From Calendula officinalis (taxonomy: Eukaryota; Streptophyta; Magnoliopsida; Asterales; Asteraceae): a stretch of 64,000 bases of DNA. The stretch lies in the NCBI GenBank assembly GCA_963853835.1, contig OY970829.1, forward strand, positions 7,112,446 through 7,176,445. Direction: 5' to 3'. Positions 22,401 through 33,521 of the stretch are shown here, piece by piece. The notes under the pieces were generated by a model. It worked only from the letters and a program-made list of their open reading frames with translations, did no database searches and was not told where the DNA came from. How positions within the stretch are numbered: position 1 is the stretch's first letter; each line of letters begins with the position of its first letter. The position numbers and the translations under genes were made by a program.

Positions 22401-25400
22401 TCTACATATACCACAACGATAAGAAGATATCATTTTTCTTCTTTGCGATACAAGGATGGTTCTTTTGAACACTTCACGAACTTCAAGTCTAAGAGAATCT
22501 TGTTCAACTTCGTGTTCCACGCTCTAGGTGCCTGCTTCAAGCCATAAAGGGCTTTATTTAACTTGAACACCTTATCTTTTTTCCCCGGAATCACAAAACC
22601 TTCCGGTTGTTTGACATACACTTCTTCTCTTAGATCACCATGTAGGAATGCGGTTTTAACATCAAGATGATGTATTTCCCAACCATTTATGGCTGCTAGT
22701 GCGATTATAAAGCGGATGGTTTCAATACGAGCCACCGGAGCAAACACTTCGTCATAATCAATTCCGTGTTTTTGAACATATCCCTTTGCTACTAACCGGG
22801 CTTTGTACTTGTTAATGCTTCCATCAGAATTTCGTTTTACTTTAAACACCCACTTCAACCCAATTGGTTTTACCCCAACAGGAAGATCAACAAGATTCCA
22901 TGTTTGATTCTTTTCTATTGAACAAAGTTCTTCTTTGCATGCCTCAATCCACACTTTTGATTCTTTTGCTTCATTGAAATCCCATGGCTCTTCATTTATT
23001 ACGACCAAGAGACGCTCACACTCTTCTTGATTAAGTAGTACATAATCGTTGAGGTATTCTGGTAACACACTTGTTCTCGTTGATCTTCTCAACGGAGGCT
23101 GAGTTTGTTCTTGCTCTTCGTCACTAGTCACTTTATCTTCCTCCTCTTCATCTATCTCTTCATTAATCACATCTTCACTCATAGCTCGAGTGGTGTTATT
23201 TACATCGCTTGGGTTAATAACTAGTGCTTCAACATCTTCACTAGCTTTCTTACCCTTGTTATTCCAGTTCCACCCCTTCGTTTCATCAAAAACTACGTCT
23301 CGACTTACTATGATCCGTTTATTTGTAGGATCAAGAAGTCGATATGCCTTTGAACCGGGTTCTGTTCCCAAGTGAACCAGAATCTTAGATCTGTTATCTA
23401 ACTTCTTCCGTCCGGGTGTTTCTGTCCTAGTATACCCAATACACCCAAAAACTCTAAGATGAGCTAGATTTGGTTTCTTCTTTCTTAGCACTTCGTAAGG
23501 GGTTGTTATTATGCTTAACGATCTTGACACAACCCTATTGATGAGATATGTAGCATGTCTCACCGCTTCACCCCACAAATAGTTGGGCATATTCATATGC
23601 TTCAAGATACTCCTTGTCATCTCCAACAGGGTTCTATTTCTCCTCTCAACAACTCCGTTTTGTTGAGGAGAATAAGGCGCAGTTAAGTGCCTTTTTATAC
23701 CATGTTTATCACAATAGCAATTGAATTCGTGTGATACAAACTCCCCTCCTCTATCTGTACGAAAGGTTTTAAGCGTAGCTTTTGTTTCTTGTTCGGCAAG
23801 TTCTTTGAATTTTCGAAATTTCTCAAAGGCTTCGCTTTTCTCCATTAGCAAAACGGTCCACATATATCGTGAGTAATCATCAACTAGAACAAATACATAC
23901 CTCTTTTGCCCTGGAGTGGCGGGTGTTATCGGTCCACATAGATCTCCATGGACGAGCTCGAGGGTTTGTGTGGCACGGTACTTTGTTGCTTGTGGAAAAG
24001 ATTGTCTAGACTGTTTTCCCAATAAGCAGGATGCACATGTTTCTTTTTCGACCTGAATGCTAGGTATACCATCAACAACTTCTTTGTTGATCATCGACTT
24101 TATCGTGTCAAAGTTAATGTGACCTAAACGTGCATGCCACTTTGATGACTCCGTGCATGCTATTGAGACTTTCAGGCACTTGATATTCTCAAATTCTAAG
24201 ACAACTTTGTATAGCCGGTTTTTAGACCTTGTGGTTCTCATCATCACGTGCCCTAATCGGTCATAAAGGATAAGAAAGTCTCTATCCATGAGTACTTTGC
24301 AGCCTGCTTCTGTGGCTTGACCCAGACTAACAATATTGCTTTTCAAGTTCGGGATGTAATTAACATTGTTTAAGACCTTTTTCTCACCATTTAACATGAA
24401 ACAGATGGATCCTTTTCCTTTTATATCAATGCGGGAATCATCACCAAATCTTACCTTTCCCGTGACTCCTTCATTAAGACTCACGAAGAACTTAAGATTC
24501 CCACTCATGTGATTACTGGCGCCATTATCAAGGTACCACATATTCTTTGCATCCGAGTCAGCTTCGAACATGCTAGGTTTTACCTTCTGTTCGTTGAGAT
24601 AAACTACTTCATGCATCATTAATTCATCGGCTTCTTGAGTCTCATCCTCCTTCTTCTCTACAGCTTCTTGGAGTTTCAACAACCTATCGAGACAGTTTGA
24701 TGCATAGTGACCAAATTTGTCACAACGATAACATTGGACAGTGGAGAGATCTCTTGGTCCGTTTTGAGATCTGCCGCGTCCTCTTCCTCTCCAGTTTGAG
24801 CGACCTCCCCGTCCTCTTCCTCTGTTTGATCCATAACTCTCTTGTTGTGGATCGGTGTTGGAAAACATTAATTTTCCTTGATCATCAGCTTGTTCTTCTT
24901 CTTCTTCTTCTCTAACACGTTCTTCATAAGCTTTTAGTCTTCCAACAATATCCTCAAAACTCGTTGAGTTTAGATCAAGGACTTGTTCTAGAGAGGCAAC
25001 GATGTGTATATACTTCTTTCTTGGCAGACTTTTCAAGAATTTCTTAACAATATTCGATTCTTTTATAGTCTGCCCAAGAGAGGCTGCTTTGGAAGAGATT
25101 TCTGAAAGTTTTCCCACAAAATCATCAATCGAATCACTCTCCGCCATCTTGATTCGATCAAAGTCTGCCATTAGAGTTTGTAGTCTTGCCTCTCTTACTC
25201 TATCTGCCCCAACATGTCTCGTTTTTATGGCATCCCATACTTCTTTCGCTAATTCGAGATCTCCAACTTGTAGTATTAAGGCTTCGGGTATGGATTGGAA
25301 CAATAGTGCAATTGCCATGTTGTTCTTCTCTTCAGAATCATTACCCGGATCAATAGCTTCCCATACCTTATTAACCTTTAGCGCGACCTTCATTCTCATG

Positions 25401-26450
25401 GCCCAAACAGTATAGTTTGTGGAGTTTAACATAGGAAACTTGATGGAGGAAGATCCAATTTCTTTGGGTGTTGCATCAGAATCGTTGGATGCTTCACCCT
25501 TCTTGTCGCCCATGATGTTTTGTAGCTCTGATACCAATTATTGCTTATAACTAATAACACACGACAATAAACAAGAATAACTCTCTTATTTAACTTAGGG
25601 TTTATAACTCAAACCATAAGCATCTATCACAATGATACATAACTCGTACCATTAGTATATATAACCAGAATACAAAACGAATCCTAAACCAATATAAACT
25701 AATATTAGATAACTCCTAATACTTATAGATAACTCCTAATAAATATAACCTATTATTTATCCTTTTATTTCAAGCTTATCACAACATTATGTTCTTGTGT
25801 TTAACATGTTTTAACGACCAAATTATCTACAGTATTTTTTGAATCATCGTGATTTTTGGATTGAGTATTTTAAGAATAAGAATTAACATGTAAATATACC
25901 TAAAGTTTGATGGGTTTTTAGGCCATATAAAGAGCCCATTTGTTGATTCATCTACAGGAGCTGCTTTCATGGTAAGCCGGTCAATCCAATCCAACGGTTG
26001 ATCTTCGGACTTGACAAAGTTTTTGCCATATCCCATGTTATCCACGCTCGGATGCGATCCAACGTTGACTTTTTTCTCTTCAAAACTCAACCCAAAGAAA
26101 CCCTTTACAACATCCTTAACATCATCTAACACCATATCCGCCACTCCATGGTTCTTGATTAGAAACAAACCCCATTCTTTGGCGGCCACCGCCAGCCTCC
26201 TCAGCTCAGCCGTTCTACTGCCGTCATGTTGTAGTTTTGCAATGTCAATCACCGGAGGTAGACACGTGTCAACGATGGAAGGCACGTGGTCCAGTGGCAA
26301 GGATATGAACCTCTTCGGGAAGTGGTTGACAAGCCCTTGGCGTGCTAGTTCTTGAACGACGGGTATCTTTGTCGTTTTGAGTTCGCCATTTTGGTCCATA
26401 AAAGTCGCTTCGTGAAAGTAAGTGTCGTAACTTTCTTCGTTGATGGACAT
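19459..26450 (-). CDS. 2-oxoglutarate/Fe(II)-dependent dioxygenase (374 aa, two exons)
   Basis: Exon 1 is 26450-25900 (ATG at 26450) and exon 2 is 20032-19459. Donor AG|GTATAT and acceptor TTACAG join in phase to 374 codons, a normal length for the family. DIOX_N occupies about 60-170 (PVIDIAKL, EWGLFLIKNHGV). The catalytic domain has the iron ligands H249, D251 (TPHSD) and H307 (SPWHQV), and the 2-oxoglutarate-binding R317-x-S319 (ERFSL). It belongs to the plant DOXC class (SRG1/LBO-like), which hydroxylates or demethylates specialised metabolites and hormones; the substrate cannot be told. The 5867-bp intron contains a 4.6-kb copia insertion in the same orientation and a MITE; the coding exons are untouched. 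A decayed copy of the 5' end lies upstream at about 27187-27390. Confidence 0.92.
20269..20534. mobile_element. Stowaway MITE in dioxygenase intron
   Basis: About 266 bp including flanking TA (20269-20270, 20533-20534). The left end CTCCATCCGTCCCACAAAAA and the right end TTTTTTTGGGACGGAGGGAG form good inverted repeats of the Stowaway type. Non-coding. Confidence 0.88.
21187..21434 (-). repeat. 3' LTR of second copia element
   Basis: 248 bp, identical to 25539-25786 except for one A/T difference near its right end. The pol stop codon (21413-21415) lies inside this LTR. Confidence 0.93.
21413..25513 (-). pseudogene. copia gag-pol polyprotein with a single stop before YVDD
   Basis: The frame starts at the ATG at 25513, twelve bases past the primer site, and ends at 21413-21415. 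It is one frame of about 1366 codons, interrupted only by TGA at 22430-22432. Parts in order: UBN2-type gag (NYTVWAMRMKVALKV); CCHC knuckle CYRCDKFGHYASNC; protease with WYLDNGASNHMSG (D-N-G, seen in some copia proteases); integrase finger and D-D-E (LVHGDL, RTDRGG, GVVERRN); RT (ARIETIRFI, DVKTAFLHG); the stop; YVDDLLVTGS; RNase H (YSDSS, SSCEAEF, RVDNKSA). All catalytic residues are present. The stop truncates RT just before its active site, so this copy needs help in trans unless the stop is read through. Confidence 0.93.
21435..21445 (-). other. polypurine tract of second copia element
   Basis: The minus strand reads AAGGGGGAGAA immediately beside the 3' LTR, the usual plus-strand primer site. 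Confidence 0.8.
25525..25536 (-). other. primer-binding site, initiator tRNA-Met
   Basis: The minus strand reads TGGTATCAGAGC, two bases inside the 5' LTR and just before the gag ATG. Confidence 0.93.
25539..25786 (-). repeat. 5' LTR of second copia element
   Basis: 248 bp, partner of 21187-21434 with one difference. It is followed by the TTATG duplication at 25787-25791. Confidence 0.93.
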
Positions 26451-26485
26451 GGTTTAGTGTGTGCTTAATTGGATGATTAGTGTGT

Positions 26486-26493
26486 TTTATATA
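26486..26493 (-). promoter_or_regulatory. TATA box of the dioxygenase gene
   Basis: The minus strand reads TATATAAA, 36 bases before the ATG at 26450. This implies a very short 5' leader if it is used. Confidence 0.6.
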
Positions 26494-26910
26494 AAGTTTT
26501 ATAATTTGAATTTATAATGGCATCACCAAAAGATATAATATAGGACCATCAATTAATATATAAAGTGGCACGTGTAAATGGCAGTATGACACGCTTGTGA
26601 TTTGTGAGTAAATTGTTTTTCATGTTGATAAAAAGTCAAACTCAATTTTTGTTTTGAACGAGGCTTTTGAACTCGTACGTTGCAGTGACTCAGTGAGAGA
26701 TTTTAAAGAAGTATAAATTTTGAAATGTATGTTTACATTATGAGACAATTAATCAACCAGTTATTTTGATTGAAACAAAAAACCGTATTTAATATAAATT
26801 ATTAATGTTATGCAATACATATTTAAGAAATAGTTGTTTCATTAATGCATTCTAATGTATGCATTACGTTAGAAAATTCCTTTAGAATAAAGTAGATGTA
26901 TGATTTATAA

Positions 26911-27124
26911 GGTGTTGTTTGGTAGCATCTGAATGATTAAGATCTGAATGATACAAATGTCTTAATGATTCAGACTTATCCTTACATCTGTCCGATTAAG
27001 AGGCATGACATATTCAATTTCTGATTCAGAGGCTGATTAAGAGGTCTTACCAAACACTCTGAATCTGTCTGATTAAGAGGTTGTCCTCTTATCTGAATCA
27101 TTAAGAGGTTTACCAAACATCACC
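26911..27124. mobile_element. Tourist-like (PIF/Harbinger) MITE
   Basis: About 214 bp with ends GGTGTTGTTTGGTAG and the complement of TACCAAACATCACC. The flanks are TAA at the left and TTA at the right, close to the 3-bp TWA duplication of this group. A related copy lies at 34855-35051. Confidence 0.78.
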
Positions 27125-27186
27125 TTAGTTTAGTTTGTTTCATAGAATCAAAGTGTCACTTATTTTACTGCTAAATTTTCTTCCCA

Positions 27187-27390
27187 TGGCAAGGCAGTAA
27201 ACCTCTTAATTTGGGGATGTGGTTCATGATCTTATTGCGTGTTGCTTCTTGAACCACATGAATATTTGTGGTCTTAAGTTTGACCATTTTGGCCAATGAT
27301 ATTAGTTGCTTCATGAAAGTGAGTGATGTAACATTCTTCACTGATCGATGAACATGATTTAGTGTAGTACGTTTTGGATGATGTGTGTTT
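27187..27390 (-). pseudogene. decayed duplicate of the dioxygenase 5' end
   Basis: The sequence aligns by eye with 26300-26480: the promoter-proximal leader, the region around the start codon and the first 50 or so codons of the dioxygenase. Shared stretches include CTTCATGAAAGTGAGTG versus CTTCGTGAAAGTAAGTG and the ATGGTTTAGTG-like leader. Substitutions and small indels destroy the frame. No further exon sequence follows. It is a relic of a tandem or segmental duplication of the gene's 5' end. Confidence 0.75.
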
Positions 27391-27439
27391 TTCTATGAAA
27401 AAGGTACATTAACTTGTAATAGTATCAAGAGAAGACAAA

Positions 27440-28298
27440 ACATGGGACTCGATATTTCAAGTGTCACATACATGTACACGGAATGCAGTATAACTTGAAT
27501 AATGATATGGTTCGAGATAAATGGATGGATGGAAGGTGGTTATGGAGTTGGAGAAGGGAAATTAGAGGTGGTATTGAAGCGGAGCAATTTGAATTATTAA
27601 AGGCTAATCTCGAAATGGTAAGTATCAGAATGGGATCGGACAGGTTGATTTGGGTGGTCGATTCGCAGAATGGGTTCTCGGTAGCTAGTGCTCGTAGAAT
27701 TATTGATAAAGAGCTTCACCCGGGTGGTAGTAATTTTCTTACTAGATGAGTAAAACAAGTGCCAATAAAAGTAAATATATTTATGTGGCGTGTGACTTGG
27801 GACCGTCTTCCAACTCACCAAAATTTAACTCGTTGGGGCTTGGAAATTGATTCCATTATGTGTCCGGTGTGTCAATGTGGAATGGAGTCGGTGCATCATG
27901 TGTTATTCACATGTAATATTGCGAAACAAGTTTGGGTTTCGATTGGTAGATGGTGCGAAATCAGTAGCTTCTTGGGAGAATCATTGGAAGAATGGTGGAG
28001 CTGGTGCACTTCTTCGGCAAAGAATAAGTTTCAAGAAGTTAAACTCCAAATTATCGGGATTGCTACGTGTTGGATGCTTCGGAGATTTAGAAATTCGATT
28101 TTGTTTGATTTTGGTAGTATTAGAAAAGGCGGTGTTGTTGATTTTATTATTTTGTTTTCGTTTAATTGGTTAACTCAACGTGATCAATCTTATAAGATCA
28201 CTTGGGTTGACTGGATTAAACATCTGTTGTTGATGGATTAGTTTAGCCTTGTTTGCTAGCTCCTTGCTAGCTTTCACGTGTTTTTTAATAAAAAATTT
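27440..28298 (+). mobile_element. 5'-truncated L1-type LINE (3' end of ORF2)
   Basis: Coding traces at 27483-28241 read in one frame with a TGA at 27747-27749 (probably once Trp). The second part contains the zf-RVT zinc-binding region typical of plant L1 ORF2 C-termini: VNIFMWRVTWDRLPTHQNL, then CPVC...HHVLFTC. The reverse transcriptase core and the endonuclease are missing, so it is a dead-on-arrival 5' truncation. It ends in an A/T-rich tail near 28290. The left edge is approximate. Confidence 0.85.
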
Positions 28299-28866
28299 TA
28301 GAGGTCTTCGGGAGGGTGATGACAATGCTGAAGCTCGACACGTTGCCTTCTTTTGCTGTTCAAAAAAGAAAGTATAACTGTATAAGTGTAGTCTGAATCA
28401 GTTAAAATTATAATTGTAATACTCTTTATTAGGATATAACAGTTCTGTTACGTGTATGATCATTTGTATAACAGTTTGTTATTGGATTTTTATTCAGTTA
28501 ATCAGACATGTCAAAGAGAGGCATGAGCGATAATGTCAATAAAAATATCAATGACAGAGACCTTAACTGATTGCAAATAATTTATGATGAAACATAATTA
28601 TTTAGCTTTGAATGATACAAAAACCAAAACTTAAAAATCCTTTTATTGATTTAGTGGGTTATAAGTCATGGTCACAATTTATAACAGTCTAATGATCATA
28701 TTATTATAGTTTATAACTTATATTTATAAGTATATAACATTTAGCTTACCAAATGGCTAATAGCATAGCGTTATCAAGGTGTCCCACAAGATTATGGGTT
28801 TATATTCTATTAAGGATAAAATTTGTATAAATTTAGTAGGGGTGTGTGTTAGTCGTTAAAAAAAAA
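28299..28866. other. intergenic, nothing recognised
   Basis: AT-rich sequence between the LINE tail and the next MITE. I see no gene. Confidence 0.5.
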
Positions 28867-29142
28867 TACTACATCTGTATCAAAATAAGTGATACATTTG
28901 AAGTTTTACGATTTTTGAGGCAAAAAAATAAAATGTGGGTTAAGATATATTAAAGTGGATAATTAGTGGAGAATGATATCCACTCCTTTTGAAAAAATGA
29001 TATTAATGATGTATAAAATTAAAGTAAGAATAAAAGGATAATTTCATTTTATTAAAATAGATAATTAGTGAAAAATGAGTCTCATTTTTTCACAAATAAA
29101 ATCATTTTTAAAAATGTATGACTTATTTATTGTTACTTAATA
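28867..29142. mobile_element. Stowaway-like MITE, right end eroded
   Basis: It begins TA + CTACATCTGTATCAAAATAA and shares a clear interior with the copy at 47954-48269. The right inverted repeat is degraded, so the end is approximate. Confidence 0.7.
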
Positions 29143-29340
29143 GACTATCTTGATATATATATGTTTCTAATTAAAACAATTCTCTCATATCCATTGGTCT
29201 CATCAGTGGCAGTACTCAATTCGGTGTCCCTATCTATGCATATGGTCCATATGGAGAAGCAATTAACAATGTTATAATATGGGTTATTGTCGACGGAAAA
29301 CAGAAACAGTGGGAATGAAATAGGCAAATTATTTTATGAA

Positions 29341-29522
29341 GGGAGCTGATTCGTACAGAACAACTTTTATCCATACAGAGTAAATTCATCTCAAATGACA
29401 ATCATGCCCTTAATGAGAGGGGTGAAATGAAAAATGTGTTAAAAGTAAATGAAGGGCATGATTGTCATTTGTGATGAATTTACCCTGTATGGATAAAAGT
29501 TGCTCTGTACGAATCAGCTCCC
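29341..29522. mobile_element. fold-back Mutator-type MITE with 9-bp TSD
   Basis: 182 bp, almost wholly made of two inverted arms of about 71 bp that differ at three positions (GGGAGCTGATTCGTACAG... and its complement). It is flanked by a perfect 9-bp duplication TTTTATGAA (29332-29340, 29523-29531). Long TIRs with a 9-bp TSD are the Mutator signature. Transcribed, it would form a long hairpin. Confidence 0.92.
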
Positions 29523-29753
29523 TTTTATGAACGGGAAGATTCTTTGACTTTTTTAAAACATTATGACAGGGCTTTGCTCAAAAGAAAATGATATTCTTGG
29601 GCCATATTAAACAATTGATACATTGGACCTAATTTTGGCCGGGATTCTGTCTTGGGCCCATCACTATGAAACTAACAAAATTGAACTATCGAACCCAATA
29701 TTTTGTATCTAGAATTCTAGAAATGGTAATTCTTAGGTTATGTTTGGGATGTA

Positions 29754-29877
29754 CCAAAGGGCCAATGGCCTAGTGGTAAGGTGTTTGCCCTCCAACCTAG
29801 TGATTGAGGGTTCGAGTCCCATAGTGGACATAGGTGGTTATTTAGGAGTAGATTAGATTTGCCGTTAAAAAAAAAAA
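29754..29877 (+). mobile_element. tRNA-derived SINE with 18-bp TSD
   Basis: 124 bp. The 5' part has pol III A-box (TGGCCTAGTGGTAAGG) and B-box (GGTTCGAGTCC) sequences, followed by a short unrelated body and an A11 tail. The exact duplication GGTTATGTTTGGGATGTA flanks it (29736-29753, 29878-29895). The perfect TSD suggests a fairly recent insertion. Confidence 0.92.
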
Positions 29878-29895
29878 GGTTATGTTTGGGATGTA

Positions 29896-32858
29896 TTAAA
29901 GAAATCGAAATGATACGGATCATTAGGGTGGTGAAAAAATGTGTTGTTTACCATGTAATATTAGAATAGGTTAGAGGATTTTTATTCTTAGAAGTAGTAA
30001 ATATTATATCTTCTTTAAGGAATGGAATGAAATTTTATAAACATGTTTTTTTAATAAAAACTTATAGTATTTAAAAATTAATTAAATATTTTTTATTTTC
30101 CAAAATTAACTAGAAAATATCTTTTTAGTTATAATATTTTTTGCTGGTTACAAATTCTTACTATATTTATTTATTTAATTTTTAAATGTTAAATCTTTAC
30201 ATGTTTTATTGAGTTATTCTTATTTACCCGAATTATCTACATTTCTACATAATATAAATTATTTGAAGAACAATTTTCATTTCTTTATTTTAATCAGATA
30301 TGATAATGATATGCAATAAAATATTCCGATCAATAATTCATTCTATTATATTGTTGGTTTCATTCCTTTATCACTACATTCCACCTTGGATAATTTGTGT
30401 ACTTTTACATTTTAACTTTGTGTGTTAAAAACATGTGGCAATGCTTAGAGGGTAAAGTGTGGTGGCTCAAAATCACTTCACCACATCAACATATTTCATA
30501 TTCACATACTAAATACCCTTTATTCATAATCCAACCCAAAATACCAATTTAGAACCCACTAAAATACTCTTTACTCACGAAATACAAAAATAAAAAAATA
30601 AAAAAATAAAACACACTCTTTCAATGCTTTTTCTCTTCCGCCAGGCACGCCACTGAACTGGCTCAAGCCCTCATTCACGTAACTCATGGTATGGTGTCGA
30701 TATGAATAAAGTGTGCCACTTACAAGGAGGGGAAGTGCGTCGCAACCACAACCCTCGATAAAATATCAGAATTTTTATTTATTTAAGATTATTTTCAAAT
30801 GTCTGAAACCATTATTCCAAAACATCTTTTAATTACATACCATATAGATTACCACTAAATGTATACGCACGTGAGACCTAAAGCTTTGACTGGGTCAACC
30901 ACACCCACCCACCCCACTCTTCCTTAATTCTTGTGTCTCCGTATACATTATCACTAATCACTAAATGTTAATATATGCAAAAAGCTGGTCAATCTTCAGA
31001 AATAATCACTAATTAAAAACCAACTTGTATTTCCTTTGCGATTTGTTTACTACGCGTTGGCTTTTTCTAGTCCTGACTCCTGTATCGTAGTTAATCAACA
31101 AATGGCGACTTTATTATATGAAACCGTAATGTATTCTTATTTGATATATTTCTCTTCTGTGTCAGTATATGTAATGAATTTAGTCACAAACAAACGCAAA
31201 TCCAAATTTGTTGGCCTAACCAACATCTTCCTCAAGCAGACATCATAGCCAATATATGCATGTACATTTTTTTTTTTGTCATCAGAGATAGCCAGAGTAA
31301 CACGTGTGTTCGTTTAAATTTTTTGAACAATAGAACATATACTATCTAAATTACACATAAATCGAAATAGATGAAGTAGATAATTAAGAATTGATGATGG
31401 TAACTATTTTAAGAAAACCAATATAAATAGGTATGGGTGCAAAAACTAAAAAACCGAATCGAAAACGAAAAAACTGAAAAAATCGAATCATTTGAAAAAT
31501 CAATATTAGTGATTTTAGTTTTAGATAAACAGAATGTTTGGGGCGGTGTTCAGGTGCATACGAAAAAACGAACCAAAAAAACCGTCCCGATTTTACCATA
31601 TATATCTTTGAATCTTTCATAATTTGTAAAAGTATTTTTATCTTTATAAAATATTTGATTATTAACTATTTAATAAAAAAGATTTCAATATATCATTTGG
31701 ATATTTTCACACATTTTGATCATATATTTTTTAGGTCTTAAACTGTATAACTGTGAAAATTTAGACTATTTATTTGTTTGTTTTATAGAGGGAATGAGTT
31801 AAAGTTTGTAATGAATCAGAATTCTTAAGAAAATGTCCCATACTCCCGCATATAAATAGGGGTGTGTTTCAAATGGTTAGACGATTACCGACCATAACCC
31901 AATTGACGCTATCAAATTTTGCCAAATCAGCGTCATGTCAGCTCAAACTCTAGCTGAAATACCCATGCTCATTCTCTTCAGTTTTTTATGTCCAAACATT
32001 ATATAACATACACAAAATATAAAATACTCTATTAAATTACCCATGGCCCCACTAAACATTCGTCTTTCTTCTTTTAAGTGATATGTTTAGCTCCTTACCC
32101 TCCAACTGAAACTGAAGAAGCGTGCCAATAAGCAGAGAAGGAGACACCGTAAGTTATCCCATTGGCACCGGTCTTACATACATGTGTCATGTGCGATGAA
32201 AACTGATACCTAAAAAAATGACATGGCACACGTGGATCCATGTGTTTGTGTGTGCGAATCCGTGTGTACTAAAAGATGCATGTGGGATTTATGCACAAAA
32301 CACAGAGTCAAGAATAGCAGTACTCCACGCTTCAAGAATTGTACTCTCCCATTAATACCATTTTTATTGCATAAACCTAACTTTCTCAGAGCAGAATGTT
32401 GCCCACACGTGCGATCCCACCTTCCACGGATCCTCCAAATTTAAACAATGACACGTATTTCTTTTCTACTATACAAACTCACCAATATTTTCACCCACCG
32501 GATTTTTCCAATCCAGTTATATTCATACAAATTTTGTGATTTATATGAATATTATTTTTCCAAAACAAGCTATGATTTGAACTTTTTTGGAATCAAATAT
32601 TTGCATCTCAAAATGTGAAATTTTATAATTACCATGAAACGGTCAAATTGCGCCCAATTAGACATTAAAAAAGAAAAAGAAAGACCCAAACCGACCATTC
32701 ATAAATAAATAGGTTGATATTATCATCTTTAATTCATGTGTTCCAAATGTTAAACAGTTAGATGTATTGTATTTTATCTCACATGCGCGCTTACGTTATA
32801 CAGGGTAGAGTCTCTTGTGTAAATTTGTTATATATTAACTTTATATATTGGCATTAAT
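29896..32858. other. long intergenic stretch without a supported gene
   Basis: About 3 kb of AT-rich sequence. A segment near 31430-31610 is rich in AAAACCGAA/CGAAAA pieces like the repeat at 13619-14283. No exon set, RNA gene or target duplication could be supported. Short open frames here lack any recognisable domain. Confidence 0.5.
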
Positions 32859-33513
32859 CAGTGGCGGACCCAGAAAAAAGTTTAAGGGGTTGCACAATTT
32901 TCTATTTATATTATATAAAAAATAAATTTTTTTGGAAAATACGATTTCATTACATATGTCAAAAAAAGTCTATAAATTACAGTCTAAAATTGAGCTATTC
33001 GTTTTTTCATTTTTTGAAAACGATTGATTACACTTTCAATTGTAATATCTAAAATGATTTTTTTTCCTATTGCACAAATGAACGCTTGATTCAAAAAATC
33101 ATCACCCATTTTAATGCTCAAATGGGTCTTTAGAAGCTTCATTGCATAAAGCATCTTTCAACTGTTGCAGTTGAAACCAACAAAACCAAAACCAACTTTT
33201 ATAACCTATATATAGCAAAGGGAAAGAATCATATTTTCATGTTTCAGAATCAGTAAATAATAGAGACTTAATTAATAATGAGTAATGGGTTTTATTTAAT
33301 TTTTATTAGATTTAATTATATTTTTCTTAATCTATCTTCTTAACAAATATTTAAGTAGAACATATATTATATCTTTTCTAATATATAAGGATATTCGTTG
33401 AATTTTATTTTTCTAGGGTGTCACCTACATTAAAAAGAAAAAAATAAACACTAATCCAAAAAATTTGAGGGGTTGCCCGGGCAACCACGTGCACCATACT
33501 AGGTCCTCCCCTG
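32859..33513. mobile_element. non-autonomous hAT element, 655 bp
   Basis: Ends CAGTGGCGGACCCAG and the complement of CAGGGGAGGACCTAG are hAT-type TIRs. The 8-bp flanks GCATTAAT (32851-32858) and ACATTAAT (33514-33521) match at seven of eight. The AT-rich interior has no transposase. Confidence 0.85.
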
Positions 33514-33521
33514 ACATTAAT

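Larger units (their letters stand above)
21187..25786 (-). mobile_element. young Ty1/copia element inside the dioxygenase intron
   Basis: 4.6 kb, minus strand, with 248-bp LTRs that differ at only one base. TTATG is duplicated at 21182-21186 and 25787-25791, which fixes the outer edges. Read in its own sense the LTR begins TG and ends GCAATA rather than CA; the TSD supports this boundary. It has a tRNA-Met primer site, a purine tract and one long gag-pol frame with a single internal stop. The near-identical LTRs imply a very recent insertion. It lies in the same orientation as the host gene, so its own poly(A) signals could affect that transcript. Confidence 0.95.

Noticed and set aside
29738..29923. 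Minus-strand frame with LWDSNPQSLG
   Set aside because: This is a translation of the SINE's tRNA-like head, a common false gene call.
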